From contig CM054181.1 in the NCBI GenBank assembly GCA_028829895.1, positions 115,849,860 through 115,913,859 of the forward strand: a DNA stretch of 64,000 nt, given 5' to 3'. Source of the stretch: Sinotaia quadrata (lineage: Eukaryota > Mollusca > Gastropoda > Architaenioglossa > Viviparidae). Shown here piece by piece: positions 48,467-59,227 of this stretch (position 1 is the first letter of the stretch; every line of letters starts with the position of its first letter). The position numbers were made by a program, and so were the translations under genes. The notes below the pieces were generated by a model that was given only the letters and a program-made list of their open reading frames with translations, did not search any database and was not told the origin of the DNA.

Positions 48467-51400
48467 TGCACTTGATTTGATTTCATGTATTTTATTTTGT
48501 GAAATATTCTGCTAAAATGACCTTGATTGTGAACTATGAAATTTGAATATATTTTCTCTTCCTCACTTACCGTCTGGTCTTTTGTAAGGAAGGCCAGCGA
48601 GGTCATTAATTCTTCTTTTGACACGGAAATTTTAAAAAAGTTACATCAGTCCTTTATTTGAGACTGCATTTATTTTATATCTTGCAGATGACCCAGCCAA
48701 GTGCGTCGAGTACGGTAGTCAACAGTGTTCCAAACAACATGCCTCTGGCAATTTTAGTAACATTCCTTTGCTGCTGGCCGCTTGGACTTGTGGCCATAAT
48801 GCGCGCTCAAGAGGTAAAGTTAGTAAAGAGGTGATATCTAAGTTAGACTGATATATGAACAAAAGAGAAACAAGGCTAGTCTGCTGTAACGTCAAGGTGT
48901 AAAGTCTAGACCGCACACAAAGGCTAGATAAGAGGTCGTGGATAGTTATGCTGCCGTGGTAGTCAAGGCAACATTATGGCTAGCTAGGTAAGAAAGATCT
49001 GTCATGTCAAAAGGTTACTTTTTTCAAAGTGTATCTATTAACTCTTTACCATAATGACTCATGATATTACCTTGGTTCATACAGCTCTAGTTTTTTAGTG
49101 TTTAAGAAAACTGCTTTTCATTCTATTTCTGGAACCAACTGCTGCCTGCAGAATATGTGTGTGAGTGTAGGGGGCGCTTCCGGCTTCCGCCGCTTTCGCG
49201 CTGAAAACTGCAGAGTAGGTCAGTCCCAGTATATATATATTTTAATAGAAACGAGAGGAAAACAAAACACAGAGATACAATGAACCCATCCAACAAACAC
49301 ACACATTTCACATTTTAAATAAATATATAAAGATATATATATATGCACAAAGAAACAAACTAATCATAAATATATACGAATAAACAGGCTACAAATACAC
49401 ATAAACAACCAATGCAAACAAAACAACCAATGCAAACTAATAAGAAATACCAACAAACATATATATTTGTAAATCCTACTTGACGATTAAGTTTTGTTTG
49501 ATGGATGTAAGCCACATCTGCGATTTACGAAGGCTCGTTTTTATTTATTTATTAATTAAGAAGAAATATCACAGATATTAGTTTTGAACAAAAAATTAAT
49601 GGTAAAACTCCAAAATAGCGTCGGTAATTAATAACATTAAAATAGACCCCAAACAGCTTTAATAACATGAAAAGACACCCCAAAAAGCTGTAGTTAACAC
49701 AGTTTCAAATTTATTTTAAAAAAACCATTCTAAACTCTTCTGAGACGGTGCAACCAGGGCATACTGTCTAATCATGGATAGTTATCGACAAACATAATCA
49801 GGAAGTTCGGAAATATGTTTGTGCGCTGAAACTGGTTACCATAGGCAATTGCAGATATGACGGAAACACTGCACGACTAGTTCCAAATTGTCTTCTCAAC
49901 TTCCGCTTCGCTCTCGTCCACATGTTTCCGATGTTCTGGGTATGCACTTTGCTGTCATCAGGATCCACGAAATTACGTTCGTAATATCGGAGTTTTACCA
50001 AATGAATAGTGTTTATGTGAAGTGTTTTGTAATTAATTCAATGATTAACACCGTGAGTAATTTACAAAGTCTAAAGTGTTATGTTTTAATCCTCACTTTT
50101 GTGTGACAGTCAGAATAAACTTATTTTTGTCATTATTTTATCATCATGTGAAAAGTTAAAAGTGGGATTTATCTAGAGCTGACCATCATCTGTTCTTAGT
50201 CATGAAGTTTATCTCCTTGGAGGGAATTTGTTAATAATTTATTCTAATTTATATAAGAGAGGTGCGATTTTTGAAAAGCTAAAAAAAAATAATTACAAAT
50301 GTGTGACATGCACCCCTTTGTTACTGGTTATGATTATTATTATTATTAATCATTCATGACCAATTACAAGTGATGAGGAAATCTTAATTTATGTTTACAA
50401 TAAATTCCCGTAGGGGACACCACTCGTCTCTCACTTGGCGGATTATATGGGTGTATTAAAAGTCTTTTCTCTTCCACAATAATAAGACAGACATTTTACT
50501 GTCACACAATACTTTCATAGTGGAAACTTCTTACTAAAGGAGTAATAAAGATCCATCTTTATTTATATTTAGTGATACCTCATTCACCCATTATTGCTCT
50601 AACATATAGTTTAATAATGTGTGCAAGAATGTTAATAAATTTAACATTAAATTTATTAAATCAACAATCAAATATACATATGATAATCACAATGACAAGA
50701 TCATATGACATTAATACTCCATGAAACAACGTTAAGATAATTTTGATACTTATTCAGTCTTTTATTCTAGCACATAGTTCAGCAGTCAGATTAGTATCAA
50801 CATATACCACAGGGCTATTCTTATCATGAAATGGAGTCAAGAGTGATATGATAATTAATAATTTGTACATAACCTTTTCAATGACAAAAGTCATAACGGT
50901 CCTTCAGTGCTTTCATGACACTGTCACAAGTTTATTGTTTACAATAAAATAGTCAATCTTCCAGTGCTCTGCAAGGCAGTTGAAGAATGTTTTAACACTG
51001 TAGATCTCTCACGACTAATCTAGGCACATGTTCGCTGTATTAGCTTCTCTAGTAGGCAATCACAGTAACGAACTTCTAGCACTCCTTTTTCTAGAAGTTC
51101 CGCAGTGGAGTCGGACACACTTGCCAATATACACAAACAGGGTGCAGTGAATCAACACAACTTCCAACCTGTAGGATGTAAACTTGTCAAATCCACCACA
51201 AGTGTACAAGAAGAAAAGGAGAAAAAAAAGAAAAGGTTTGCTCCTTTCTGAAACATCCTATCAGAGAGCAACAATAAGTTCCAAATTTAATCATTCTTTC
51301 TTACAATCATTCTCAACTTACAATTTGTGCAACAGTATTTATTAGCCAATACATCCGTGCAACATAATAAATACAGCATAATCAATTACAAACATTTTTC

Positions 51401-52092
51401 TGCTAGAAACAATGTCATGTGTTTAACATATCACATACAAGTACATGTATCATAATTCACAACTGTAGAAATAATAGTCTTTTCACATAATAATCTTTAC
51501 ATTAAATTACAGATACAGTATATCAATAGCAAAATGCACGAAATATTTCCAAGTCCATTCTCCCTCAATCAATCAGTTAAACTCACCATTCAGCTAATGA
51601 TCGCCTTTCATGACAAGACTTGAGTTATATCAAAATCAACAGATAATTAATTTTCAGTCTCTATCCATTGGATAGTTCATTATTTGTAAACCTTAAACTA
51701 TTGGATAGTAAAAATTACTCATCAACTCTGGACTGGTTTGGATTACATCAACAAGTTCTAGCATATTCTTTATCTGAGTTGTTATTTTAACTCTGGTACT
51801 TACAAAAATATAGTCATGCACAAGGTCATGTTAAGTTGACATTTAACAAACTACATAATAATTAAGTTTTCAAATAGGGACAAGCAAATTTACTCTCCAC
51901 GGAATTAATATTTTGTTTTTGTTTTTTTTTTTGTTTCTCTAGTCCCAACGTTGTCTACACGCTGGTGACGTTGCTGGAGCAAGGAAATTCAGCCAGGAGT
52001 CGCGACAGTTCTCGTTAGCAGCCATTGTCAGTGGTTGCATCTTGATTGTTGCCATCATTATGTTCTCGCTGTTTTCAAATGGCTTACTGTAA
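45643..52092 (+). CDS. CD225/dispanin family membrane protein
   Basis: Four exons, 45643-45670, 47143-47312, 48688-48813 and 51943-52092, give 157 aa. The ATG has a good context (GCAGAATGG). Residues 10-17 include LPPPY, a PPxY motif of the type bound by WW domains of NEDD4 ligases; the N-terminal half is polar, Gln/His/Asn-rich. From residue 84 comes the CD225 module: a hydrophobic segment with adjacent cysteines (FLCCWPLG, Cys94-Cys95, usual palmitoylation sites), the loop AGDVAGARKFSQESR, then a transmembrane helix (residues 133-152) ending a few residues before the stop. Dispanins (IFITM, PRRT1, TMEM91 types) sit in endosomal or plasma membranes and shape fusion or trafficking. Which subfamily this belongs to is not clear. 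Exon 2 could instead end at 47309, with a neighbouring GTG donor. Confidence 0.88.
45743..46085. mobile_element. hAT-like MITE in intron 1 of the dispanin gene
   Basis: Terminal inverted repeats TAGGGCTGTTAACGATTAAT (left) and, reversed, TAGGGTTGCCCATTTTAACG then ATTAAT (right). The flanks CTTATTCG and CTTATTAG match at 7 of 8 bases, a hAT-sized target duplication. ACGATTAAT or its reverse recurs near each end. It is 343 bp, with no coding capacity. Confidence 0.8.
46312..46412. repeat. Fragment of the 1.5-kb interspersed repeat
   Basis: AAGGAGTGCCCAAGGTCGGG and the following TTACTTTGACAATTTAACAA match the 3' end of the copy at 59070-60657 with a few differences. Confidence 0.7.
46500..46640. 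repeat. GAGA-rich low-complexity tract
   Basis: Interrupted (GA)n and GAGAAAGAGAT-type sequence. Its minus-strand open frames are low-complexity Ser/Leu readings and not a gene. Confidence 0.7.
47590..47770. repeat. (CA)n run and 24-26 bp CA-rich minisatellite
   Basis: A (CA)n/(TA)n run is followed by about five copies of ACACACACTCTCAGACATAC. Long open frames here on the minus strand (Cys/Val-rich) are by-products of the repeat. Confidence 0.85.
48403..48463. repeat. (TC)n microsatellite
   Basis: About thirty uninterrupted TC dinucleotides in intron 2 of the dispanin gene. Confidence 0.97.
50335..51915. repeat. 1.5-kb interspersed repeat, copy A (dispanin intron 3)
   Basis: Collinear with 59070-60657 over most of its length: ACACCACTCGTCTCTC then ACTTGGCGGAT, a TCACACAATA segment, GTTAATAAATTTAACATTAA, ATTCTCAACTTACAATTTG, and the end AAATTTACTCTCCAC. 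No coding frame or clear terminal repeat was found, so the class is unknown; limits are approximate. Confidence 0.8.
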
Positions 52093-52195
52093 AACACTGT
52101 TATAAGTAGAAAAGGGCTTACTGTAAAACACTGTTATAAATACAAGTAGAAAGGGGCTTACTGTAAAAACACTGTTTCAAATACAAAAGTAGAAG
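52082..52195 (+). repeat. Three-copy repeat containing the dispanin stop codon
   Basis: GGCTTACTGTAAAACACTGT starts within the last codons of the dispanin gene and recurs twice in the 3' UTR, with periods of about 38 and 43 bp. The first copy supplies the true last codons and TAA. Confidence 0.9.
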
Positions 52196-52549
52196 AAGGC
52201 TGAGTAAAACTGAATACATCTGGCCTGAAATTTTAAGTCCTTTACCAAAGTTGTTTACAGTGACGTAACATGTACGCGTCACACAGTTACACGTGCCTTG
52301 TGCAAGTGAAGAGAAAAAATGATACGTCATTTGGATTCGCGAATACCAGGGAAGCAGACATTTTACAAATACATGTAAATTAATTTACACATAAATGAAC
52401 TAATTGCGGGCATTTAATGTGATTAAACTTGAAGCATTTAATGTGATTAAACTTGCTGCTATTGTCTATTTATTTAGTTTGTGTGTGTTTATACTTTAAT
52501 ATTATTTAAATATTATGTATACAATTTGCAACAATATGCTTATTACAAT

Positions 52550-52555
52550 AATAAA
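52550..52555 (+). other. Candidate poly(A) signal of the dispanin gene
   Basis: AATAAA about 460 bases after the stop codon. Confidence 0.4.
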
Positions 52556-52629
52556 AAATATAGAATTTAGATTTTGTTAGAGTTAGAACGCGAATATATA
52601 TTCAAAATGAAGCATAGTTTTCTCGCCTA

Positions 52630-52805
52630 AAAATGTTTTACTTGCCCAAACATGCGCTCTTGTGAAAACATGTTGACCTAGTCAAAACATACTCTGTTGT
52701 GAAAACATGTTGACCTAGTCAAAACATACCCTGTTGTGAAAACATGTTGACCTAGTCAAAACATACTCTGCTGTAGCAACATCTTTACTTTGCCAAAACA
52801 TTTCT
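52630..52805. repeat. Minisatellite, about 37-39 bp unit
   Basis: Four copies of AAAACATACTCTGTTGTGAA with AACATGTTGACCTAGTC. Confidence 0.85.
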
Positions 52806-53384
52806 TCTTTGAAGAAATCACTGCCCCATTGAGATGGATTATGCACGTAGCCTTGATACCTAAAGAATACTGGAATCTCGACCTGTATTGGCGCATGTGA
52901 GAATACCGGGGTATTCTAGGATGCTACTGGAGGGAATCTTAATATTAAAACCTTGACAGTTAATATGTTGACGTGGAGAGACAATACTCCTGAAAAGATG
53001 ATAGAGTGATGAATTTTGACAAGTTGACAAGGAGAGAGGCACTCCTGAAACCCTCTTGAAGCGAAATCATTATTTGAGTCAATAAAAAAAAAAAATATTA
53101 ATACTGCTTGAAGTTCGTAATTTAAATTTATAATTTGAATGCAAAGAAAATGATAAGAAAAATTATGGTAAGACCACTGTGGGACAGGAAAATAACATCC
53201 GTTAAGAAATCGAAATTCAATTGTTATGCAGATAGACAGAAAACAAAACGGACAATATGATAGATAGAAGGATAAATAATTAAATAGATGAATAGAAAAT
53301 AAATAGACAACGGAAAGGCAGACAGAGAGATAGATACATTCATTATTAAACGTACGTAGACTGATAGATAAAACTGAGTCACAT

Positions 53385-53394
53385 TTGTGTGTGT

Positions 53395-53460
<66 letters not shown>
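53385..53460. repeat. (TG)n microsatellite
   Basis: About 38 TG dinucleotides with one TA interruption near 53399. Confidence 0.97.
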
Positions 53461-53462
<2 letters not shown>

Positions 53463-54079
53463 GTTGTCTAAGTTTTTTCAAATGATTTAGAACAATTTTA
53501 CAACGCTAACTTCGAAAATGACATCCGTTTCTTTTTATTAGGTCACGTTTTTGTGCTAATTCGATTTTTTAAAATGCGATCTTAATAATAAATCGATTAC
53601 ATTTTGTAACATTATTAGTCAATTTTTGTTAATATTTATCTTCCAAAATAGGTTTTTAAATTTTAAAAAATTGTTTTCTAACACAATTCATTTATTAAAT
53701 GTTACAAAAGTTGATTAGTTTGCATTGAATAGTAGATATTGATAAAGGTAAGGACATATAAATTGGATATTTGATCATCATTGTTCAAAATTCAGGGCAT
53801 GAACTTGCGTCTCTTCGAACTTCTAGAATGCTCATCGGTAGGGATGTCTCTCTTTAGAGTCCAACAGTAATCAGCCATCATAATAGGAAGACACAGACAT
53901 ATAGACGCAACTATAGATTGATTAGATAGATAGACACACGCACGCACACACACACACACACATGTATGATATAGTTAGCTAGCTAGCTAGATAAGCAAGG
54001 ATACGGGTAATTAAGAAGTCAGGCAAAAAAAAATGACAAAAGTGGTACGAGAGCACGACTTAATCAAGGAGTTTATTAG

Positions 54080-54710
54080 ATATTTTACATTGTTTATAGA
54101 GATTATACACACTGTACACTAAATTTAAAGAATTTATACGCCCTTTACACTGAGTTTATAGTTTATACACAATGTACACTGTCTATTCTGTTTATATACA
54201 GTTTACACTTAAGCTTATATAGTTTATACACAGTGTACACCGAGTTTATAGAGTTTATACTTACTATGTGAGTTTATTATATTCTTTATACAGTATACAC
54301 TGGGTTCATGGAGTTTATACATACTGTACAGTAGGGTTCAACGAGTTTATAGATTTATAAGTACACTGAGTTTATAGATTTTATACATTCTTTACACTTA
54401 CATTTATAGAGTTTATGCACTGTATAATGGGTTTATAGAGTTTATTCACACTGTACACTAGAGTTTATACACACTGTACACTTACGTTTATAAAGTTTAT
54501 ACACCGAGTTTATACATGCTGTACACTAGGGTTTATATAGTTTATACACACTATACACTGAGTTTATAGAATTTATGCACACTGTACATTTACGTTTATA
54601 GAGTTTATACACTGGACTCCGAATTTATATAGTTTATACATACTTTACACTAGAATTTATATACACTGTACACCAGAGATTATGCACATTGCACACTAGA
54701 CTTTATTCAT
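54080..54710. repeat. Minisatellite, about 30-33 bp unit
   Basis: Some eighteen degenerate copies of GAGTTTATAGAGTTTATACA with CACTGTACACT. Confidence 0.85.
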
Positions 54711-55604
54711 CCGAGCTATCTATCAATCCTTATTTTACCATTATTTGTACAGTCAGATCGCGCAAAGAATGAAAAGAGACGTCCCAAGTTCTAGAGTGTT
54801 TAATTTTATTTTCTGTTTCTTATTCTTTGGGCTTATTATTATGCAATGCGGCTAGAGATTGTTTGCTTATGATTATATTATCATTTACATTATATTAACA
54901 TAATCCGATTTTCACTGAACAGACGATATATTTAAACTGTGTCAGTCAGTTCAGAACGTTGGACTCGAACTTCTATCGTAACTGAATGTTAGATGTACAA
55001 GTTCTCTTAAAAAAAAAAAAACACACGTGCAACTGTTTCTTATTTTATATCCGCCGTCATTCAAGGTCAGAGCGTTATTTTATATTAATTTTTATTTCTA
55101 CTACTGAAAACATTCTTTCTTACTAAGGATATTGATTGTTTACTTCACTGAAGATCGAATTCAGTAAATTTAACTGTATATTAATTTCTCTCTCTTATTG
55201 GGTGAACTTTCCCCGAGATATATATTTTTCATTGTTCACTTTATTGCAGATCGATTCATTCAATTACTAATGTGATTTTTTTAAAATTAAAAATATTGTT
55301 TGTTTCTTCATTGCGGTCCGATTGGTTCGGTTGAATATTTTTTAAAATATCTCTCTCAGACTTGGGCACTTTAATATTTTTGTTCGTGTTTCCTTCGTTC
55401 AGAGAAGTGATACTTTGATTTCCTTGAAGAACCCTTTCCTGGTCAGTACTTTGAGCATTTTATTTTTACCAAAAATTCCATGCGTTATGGATAATTCGGC
55501 TATTCTCAGAAAGAAATTAAACTTGTTCACAATGCTGCCATTTGAAGATGAAAACAAGGGATGTCAGTCACTAAGAATCAGACCTTTAGGTGACATTGCT
55601 TTGA

Positions 55605-56115
55605 CTCACATTACATTGTCCAAATCAGGTGACGTACATTACATTGTCCAAATCAGGTGACATACATCACATTGTCCAAATCAGGCGACGTACATTAATT
55701 GTCTAAAACAGGTTACGTATATTACATTGTCCAAATCAGGTGACGTATATTACATTGTCCAAAACAAGTGACGTACATTACATTGTCCAAATCAGGTGAC
55801 ATATATTACATTGTCCAAATCAGGTGACGTACGCTACATTGTCCAAATCAGGTGACGCACATTACATTGTCCAAATCAGGTGACATACATCACATTGTCC
55901 AAATCAGGTGACGTACATTAATTGTCTAAAACAGGTTACGTATATTACATTGTCCAAATCAGGTGACGTATATTACACTGTCCAAAACAGGTGACGTACA
56001 TTACATTGTCCGAAACAGGTGCTGTACTTTACATTATCCAAAGCGGGTGACGTATATTACATTATCCAAAGTGGGTGAGGTACATTACATTGTCCAAAGC
56101 ATGTGACGTACTGTC
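55605..56115. repeat. Minisatellite with repeated TGACGTA sites
   Basis: About sixteen copies of ACATTACATTGTCCAAATCA with GGTGACGTA, around 28-31 bp each. Roughly ten copies keep TGACGTA, a CREB/ATF half-site; others have drifted (TGACATA, CGACGTA, TGACGCA). It ends about 1.9 kb before the prohormone start codon. Confidence 0.9.
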
Positions 56116-56561
56116 CGAAATAAGTGACTGTGGCGCGTGCACCTGAAGTGTGGAAGGAAAGACGAGAAAATAAGTAAAATCTTGCCTTAATTTTCATCAT
56201 TTTAGAGATCGTTTACGAGCATAATTAAGCACTACGTCAAAATCTTTGACAGAAAGGTCCAAAGTTAATTTTAAAGATCAAAGTAGTTTTAATCTTACAT
56301 ATATTTCTCTTAATGTTAGCTCGTTGTTCTCTCACTCCTTTGGTCGTCTGCAATGACGTCACCAATGTGCTTTCTTCACAGAAAGTAGAAGACTTTAACT
56401 AAGGTAAAGCTCAGATCATAAAAATAAGATCACGTGACTCCGTCAATAATTAACCAGTATAATCCTGGTCACGTGTTAGAAAATAAAATGATAATCGATG
56501 CCATATCCTTCCTCATACCCCAATTTGGCCGTCGATATCCTCAAAAGAACAGTTTTAAATG

Positions 56562-56673
56562 ATAATTTTCGTTCCATTCCAATGGAATGGTTATAGTTTT
56601 TACAGCTACATTAAATAATAATTTTCGTTCCATTCCAATGGAATGGTTATAGTTTTTACAGCTACATTAATTA
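56562..56673. repeat. Two-copy 56-bp direct repeat with CCAAT boxes
   Basis: ATAATTTTCGTTCCATTCCA and on through CAGCTACATTAA occurs twice in tandem with a 56-bp period. Each copy contains CCAAT (56579-56583 and 56635-56639) in a near-palindromic CCATTCCAATGGAATGG. It lies just upstream of a possible transcription start of the prohormone gene. Confidence 0.85.
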
Positions 56674-56689
56674 CTGCTGACACACTTCC

Positions 56690-56910
56690 CCAGCACGGAA
56701 CAAGAGAGTTTAGATTTGATCTGAAAGATCTCTGACCCTCAGCACACACAGAGACCAACGAGCAAGAGCCCAGTGAAACAATCTGGACTCAAGAAAAATG
56801 ACATTTTATTATCTTAGAGATTAAAACAAGAACTTGAGCCTAATGTGCCTTTGTTGATAGGATAGTAGGATTGAAACCAATTTTTCTTTTGCGAAATGAC
56901 TGCAAAGAAG
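56690..56910 (+). other. Possible 5' untranslated exon of the prohormone gene
   Basis: This stretch is less AT-rich than its surroundings and ends in GCAAAGAAG|GTAAAAT, a fair splice donor. The coding exon at 57994 is preceded by TATTCCAG at 57969-57976, so an upstream leader exon is expected. The link is inference; RNA evidence would be needed. Confidence 0.3.
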
Positions 56911-57993
56911 GTAAAATCTCTTAATTGTAAGTTAAGTAATAAACCTTAATTTAAATAAATATTTCTCTAATTACATTGTAATGCTTTTTGTGCATAATAC
57001 TTAATTTCTTATTAATTTTATAGTAATGATTATTTTATTTTCATCATTATTTACTTTTTTTCTAATTATACTGTGTAATTTTATTATTATAAATATTTAT
57101 TTGTACAGCACAAAATATTTCAATATAAACATTATATCAATTGGTAATAAACACATCATAGGAAAATGACAAAACTAAAAGTCCAAACATTACTTTTTTA
57201 AAAAAAATGTTTATATAGCGAAAGTTAGAAGTCATTTGGTAGACTCAACTACCTAGATCAACACTCTAAGTAATAAATCTATTTGCCTAGCTTTCGAATA
57301 GTATAGTTTAATCAGAGAGGTTAATATAGAATAATAGTGATAGTTGCTGGACTAGGATCTTCTGCTTCCATTGAAGTTGACAAAACCCACATTGTCAATG
57401 TGTCCGAATGTATCTTTCTGAACTGCTTTTGCTTTCTATTTCATCCTACTATAAATGACAAAGAACTAATCCTTTTTATAATAGCTTCGAGACAACTCCT
57501 CTCTAACGCTTTTACTTTGTCACGACTTTCCTGCCGCTCATTTGACGTCACGAGTTTATGCATTTCCAAAGATGCCCGAAGCCTTACAAAGCCTTACAAA
57601 GTCCGTAAAGGAAAATATGTCTTTAATTCTCAAAGTGCGTTTATCGTTCATTCACAATAAAAAGATTAGGTTTTATCGAAATAATAACTTTTAAAAAAAA
57701 ATTTACGGGAAAAATGTTTGGAAGCAATACGAATCTTTTAAGCTAAGGGTTTTGTACCACTACGTGCATGGAATTGGAATAAAACAGTATTGAATGATTA
57801 TTTCATTTTGTCATGATCAAATCTATTTTGTTTGAACATCACAACTAAAGAAGGGCTTTATCATTATTATTTAAGAAAACAAACAAATACAATTATTATG
57901 TGTCAAGTTTTCAAAATGATTTTCAATGTACAACACAATTTCATATATTTTATTTGATTTGCTGATATATTCCAGGTGTAAGTGATCTTCAAG

Positions 57994-58941
57994 ATGGGAA
58001 TTATGGTATTAGCAGTAACCATTTTAATTTCATGTTCACAAGGATTGAAGTTGTCTCCGTTTTCAAGGGCAAAATCACTCAGTCAACAGAAGCAAACAAA
58101 CATTTGTGAAGGTACGTAAGTTTCACGCCATCCATAGCTGTATCAATAACCAGTGAAGAAAATAAATATTCATTACATATTAACAGTTCTGGTGTACATT
58201 AGAATTCCAGTTATTAGTTGTGGATAAAAAGGAGTGCTGTTATTTTCTCACAAAGGAACAAAAGTACATAACGTTTGAAGTGGTCTTTGAAGTCAACAAG
58301 CTGCGCTTATGTGCACCAGATGCTAAGGTAAATTATGGACCATACAACAAAAAAAAGAGTTATCTATCTTAAGTTCATATAATTCAAATAATCAAGAATC
58401 ACGATTACAACCAAATGAATGCCATTGGGAGAAAAGGGTCACGGTCAAACCGGAGCGCCATCTAAGGGGCAACTACTCCGAATAAGAGTGATCTAACGAT
58501 TGTCGGCTGCTTTACTATGTCCCGACTCGGTCACCTATTCCTTCTTAAACAGTTTTTGTGAAAACATTGAAGGATATATCTGTATCCGAAATGTTTAGAA
58601 AATCCCTAGTATATCCCCAGTATTTATTTTCCAAATTGGAGGTCGAACACATTCTATGTACATAGTGCGCGAACGTAATAGCGATGTAATATCACAGTGA
58701 CGAGACGAAAACTTTTCTCTAATACAAACAATTAAATGGTTTCCATCTTTCAAGGTACCGTTTGGCAGATGTTTGTTTTGGCAGAAAAACTAGATCAATT
58801 AGTTCTGTGTTACAAGAGGTGTGTTTCGAAGACGCTGCAATTTTCATTTCCTCTCGCTGTGATATGCACGTATGGTGACAGCGTATCTGGGAGTGACCTT
58901 TCCTTGGGGGGGGGGGCGTGTGTTACTGTTACGACCCTCCC

Positions 58942-58972
<31 letters not shown>

Positions 58973-59138
58973 GTCTGTCTGTCTGTCTGTCTGTCTACCT
59001 ACCTACCTACCTACCTATCTATCTATCTATCTATCTTTATGTGAAGGGCACGCCAAGATAATTATTTATTAATTTTCATAACTAATTGCAAGTGATGAGA
59101 ATATTTTGTTATTAATGATCCTCCAGCAGACACCACTC

Positions 59139-59227
<89 letters not shown>

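Larger units (their letters stand above)
52093..57993. other. Spacer between the dispanin and prohormone genes
   Basis: It contains the dispanin 3' UTR, minisatellites and a (TG)n run. No protein-coding exon is supported. Open frames near 55415 and 57337 read repeat or AT-rich DNA and match nothing recognised. Confidence 0.6.

Noticed and set aside
57337..57660. 107-residue frame upstream of the prohormone gene
   Set aside because: There is no recognisable domain and no convincing splice or start context; it is probably chance.
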